DNA of 64,000 nucleotides from Climacium dendroides (Eukaryota > Streptophyta > Bryopsida > Hypnales > Climaciaceae): contig OX467088.1 of assembly GCA_950106755.1 (NCBI GenBank), positions 14,926,001-14,990,000 of the forward strand, written 5' to 3'. The position numbers were made by a program, and so were the translations under genes. The notes below the pieces were generated by a model, which worked only from the letters and a program-made list of their open reading frames with translations, was not told where the DNA came from and did no database searches. Shown here one piece after another: positions 62,394 to 64,000 of the stretch. The stretch's first letter is position 1. Each line of letters begins with the position of its first letter.

Positions 62394-64000
62394 TCATGCA
62401 TATTGCACGTTCGAATATGCAAGCAAAGAAAATGTGGAAGTTGCCAATGCTCCAAGCCTTCCTTTTCCAGTTGGAAAATGGTAATTCAAGGAAAATACTG
62501 TAAAGGCAATGCGTGGCATATTCATCAAAATAGAATTAGGGATGCCTTGCACTCGGAGGGCCACAATCATTTCAAACCTCATACACATTGCACGTAGGAA
62601 AAGGAATGCAAGAATACTTGACAAAAAGAAATGTCGCAAGATATCATTTTCAAATTACTTGTAGCAACTTATTTTATGGTCTAAATTGGAAGGGAATGCG
62701 TGAGAATTTCAAGAACACATTGACGAGTTGCCTTGTACTTTAACACCAGAACATCAAATATCATACATATTGCACGTCTAAATATGAAAGCAAAAAAAAT
62801 GTGGAAGTTGCCAATGCTCCAAGCCTTCCTTTTCCAGTTGGAAAATGGTAATTCAAGGAAAATACTGTAAAGGCAATGCGTGACAAATTCAACAAAATAG
62901 AATTAGGCTTGCCTTGCACTGGATGGGCCACAATCATTTCAAACCTCATAGACATTGCACGTAGGAAAAGGAATGCAAGAATACTTGACAAAAGCAAATG
63001 TCGCAAGATATCATTTTCAAATTATTTGTAACAACTTATTTTATGGTCTAAATTGGAAGGCAATGCGTGAGAATTTCAAGAACACATCGTCGACTTGCCT
63101 TGTACTTTAACACCGGAACAGCAAATCTCATGCATATTGCATCTCAAAATATGCAAGCAAAGAAAATGTGGAAGTTGCCAATGCTCCAAGCCTTCCTTTT
63201 CCAGTTGGAAAATGGTAATTCAAGGAAAATACTGTAAAGGCAATGCGTGACAAATTCAACAAAATAGAATTAGGCTTGCCTTGCACTTGAAGGGCCACAA
63301 TCATTTCAAACCTCATAGACATTGCACGTAGGAAAAGGAATGCAAGAATACTTGACAAAAGCAAATGTCGCAAGATATCATTTTCAAATTATTTGTAACA
63401 ACTTATTTTATGGTCTAAATTGGAAGGCAATGCGTGAGAATTTCAAGAACACAACGTCGACTTGCCTTGTACTTTAACAACGGAACATCAAATCTCATGC
63501 ATATTGCACCTCAAAATATGCAAGCAAAGAAAATGTATTAGTTGCCAATGCTCCAAGCCTTCCTTTTCCAGTTGGAAAATGGTAATTCAAGGAAAATACT
63601 GTAAAGGCAATGCGTGGCATATTCATCAAAATAGAATTAGGGATGCCTTGCACTCGGAGGGCCACAATCATTTCAAACCTCATACACATTGCACGTAGGA
63701 AAAGGAATGCAAGAATACTTGACAAAAAGAAATGTCGCAAGATATCATTTTCAAATTAATTGTAGCAACTTATTTTATGGTCTAAATTGGAAGGGAATGC
63801 GTGAGAATTTCAAGAACACATTGACGAGTTGCCTTGTACTTTAACACCAGAACCTCAAATATCATACATATTGCACGTCTAAATATGCAAGCAAAGAAAA
63901 TGTGGAAGTTGCCAATGCTCCAACCCTTCCTTTTCCAGTTGGAAAATGGTAATTCAAGGAAAATACTGTAAAGGCAATGCGTGACAAATTCAACAAAATA
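62394..64000. repeat. Second copy of the X-Y region (+4,037 bp) to the window end
   Basis: X at 62394 and Y at 62761 repeat 58357 and 58724 at +4,037 bp (11 monomers), including the rare ACTGGATGGGCC shared only by these two Y monomers. X at 63495 matches 59458 at the same offset. The monomer at 63128 does not match 59091, and the last, partial monomer (63862, 139 bp) resembles 61293 (CCAGAACCTC) rather than 59825. The duplication is therefore patchy. The array continues beyond the window. Confidence 0.85.

Larger units (their letters stand above)
1..64000. repeat. Satellite DNA array, ~367 bp monomer, 174 complete copies
   Basis: Every part of the window is the same unit repeated head to tail in one orientation. 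The TCATGCATATTGC start motif or a close variant recurs at 13, 380, 746, 1112 and so on to 63862. Successive spacings are 367 bp (155 times), 366 bp (14) or 368 bp (5), and no larger insertion or deletion breaks the ladder. Base composition is about 37-38% GC by hand count of one monomer. The array runs off both ends of the window, so its true size is unknown. No coding, RNA or transposon sequence is seen. Such arrays are typical of eukaryotic centromeric, pericentromeric or subtelomeric heterochromatin. I do not recognise the family name. A plant source is likely but unproven. Confidence 0.98.

Noticed and set aside
1..64000. About 170 small reading frames of 60-88 residues on both strands as genes
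   Set aside because: They are the same satellite segment recurring once per monomer. They have no promoter or other gene context, do not join across monomers in frame, and change amino acids freely. The plus-strand ones overlap the minus-strand ones.
1..64000. CRISPR array
   Set aside because: The repeating unit is 367 bp with no short repeat plus unique spacer structure; the variable parts are diverged copies of each other, not unique spacers.
1..64000. Gene encoding a tandem-repeat protein
   Set aside because: 367 and 366 are not both multiples of three, and every frame is stopped within each monomer on both strands.
1..64000. Ribosomal, tRNA or 5S gene tandem array
   Set aside because: No conserved 5S, tRNA box A/B or rRNA sequence was recognised in the monomer; the unit is AT-rich and variable where such genes would be constant.
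1..64000. A named satellite family or a species assignment
   Set aside because: I do not recognise the monomer. Several unrelated plant and insect satellites have units of 350-380 bp, so length alone is not evidence.

Overview
The whole 64 kb window is one uninterrupted satellite DNA array. A unit of about 367 bp follows itself head to tail from the first base to the last. Taking the start of each unit as the TCATGCATATTGC motif, or its variant, I count 174 complete monomers between 13 and 63861, with 12 bp of one monomer before them and 139 bp of another after. By start-to-start spacing, 155 monomers are 367 bp, 14 are 366 bp and 5 are 368 bp. I see no transposon, no gene, no RNA gene, no unique sequence and no orientation switch. 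The many 71-88 residue reading frames are the same stretch of monomer recurring every 367 bp and are not annotated as genes.

Organism: certainly a eukaryote, in pericentromeric, centromeric or subtelomeric heterochromatin. Base composition is about 37-38% GC (hand count of one monomer). Monomer variants show the pattern expected from CpG methylation and deamination (CG to TG and CA). The unit looks like an old dimer of two parts of about 184 bp, a size common among plant centromeric satellites. A plant is my best guess, but I do not recognise the satellite family, and 360-370 bp satellites also occur in insects.

Layout: neighbouring monomers differ, but groups of them recur as higher-order repeats (HORs), and the HOR changes along the window. 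13-6611: two 8-monomer units of 2,933 bp that include the 366-bp alpha subfamily. 6612-16516: a 10-monomer unit of 3,669 bp, in 2.7 nearly identical copies. 16517-19082: two diverged monomers, then a 3-monomer unit of 1,100 bp. 19083-24588: a mixed zone holding relatives of later units. 24589-33029: a 6-monomer unit (A-F, 2,202 bp) with a 4-monomer deletion form. 33030-34130: mosaic monomers. 34131-40373: a 5-monomer unit of 1,836 bp marked by a 368-bp monomer. 40374-47346: a 9-monomer unit (3,303 bp) and an 8-monomer derivative. 47347-52484: irregular. 52485-56521: a 4-monomer unit of 1,468 bp, 2.75 copies. 56522-64000: X-subfamily monomers in a 3-monomer unit of 1,101 bp, plus a 4,037 bp duplication.

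There is no set of cooperating genes. The biology is array evolution: repeated in-register unequal exchange and local amplification, with chimeric monomers marking several exchange points. The most useful observations are the ancestral dimer inside the monomer, the mapped chimeric junctions, the CpG decay signature and a conserved block of about 69 bp in the second half of the monomer.
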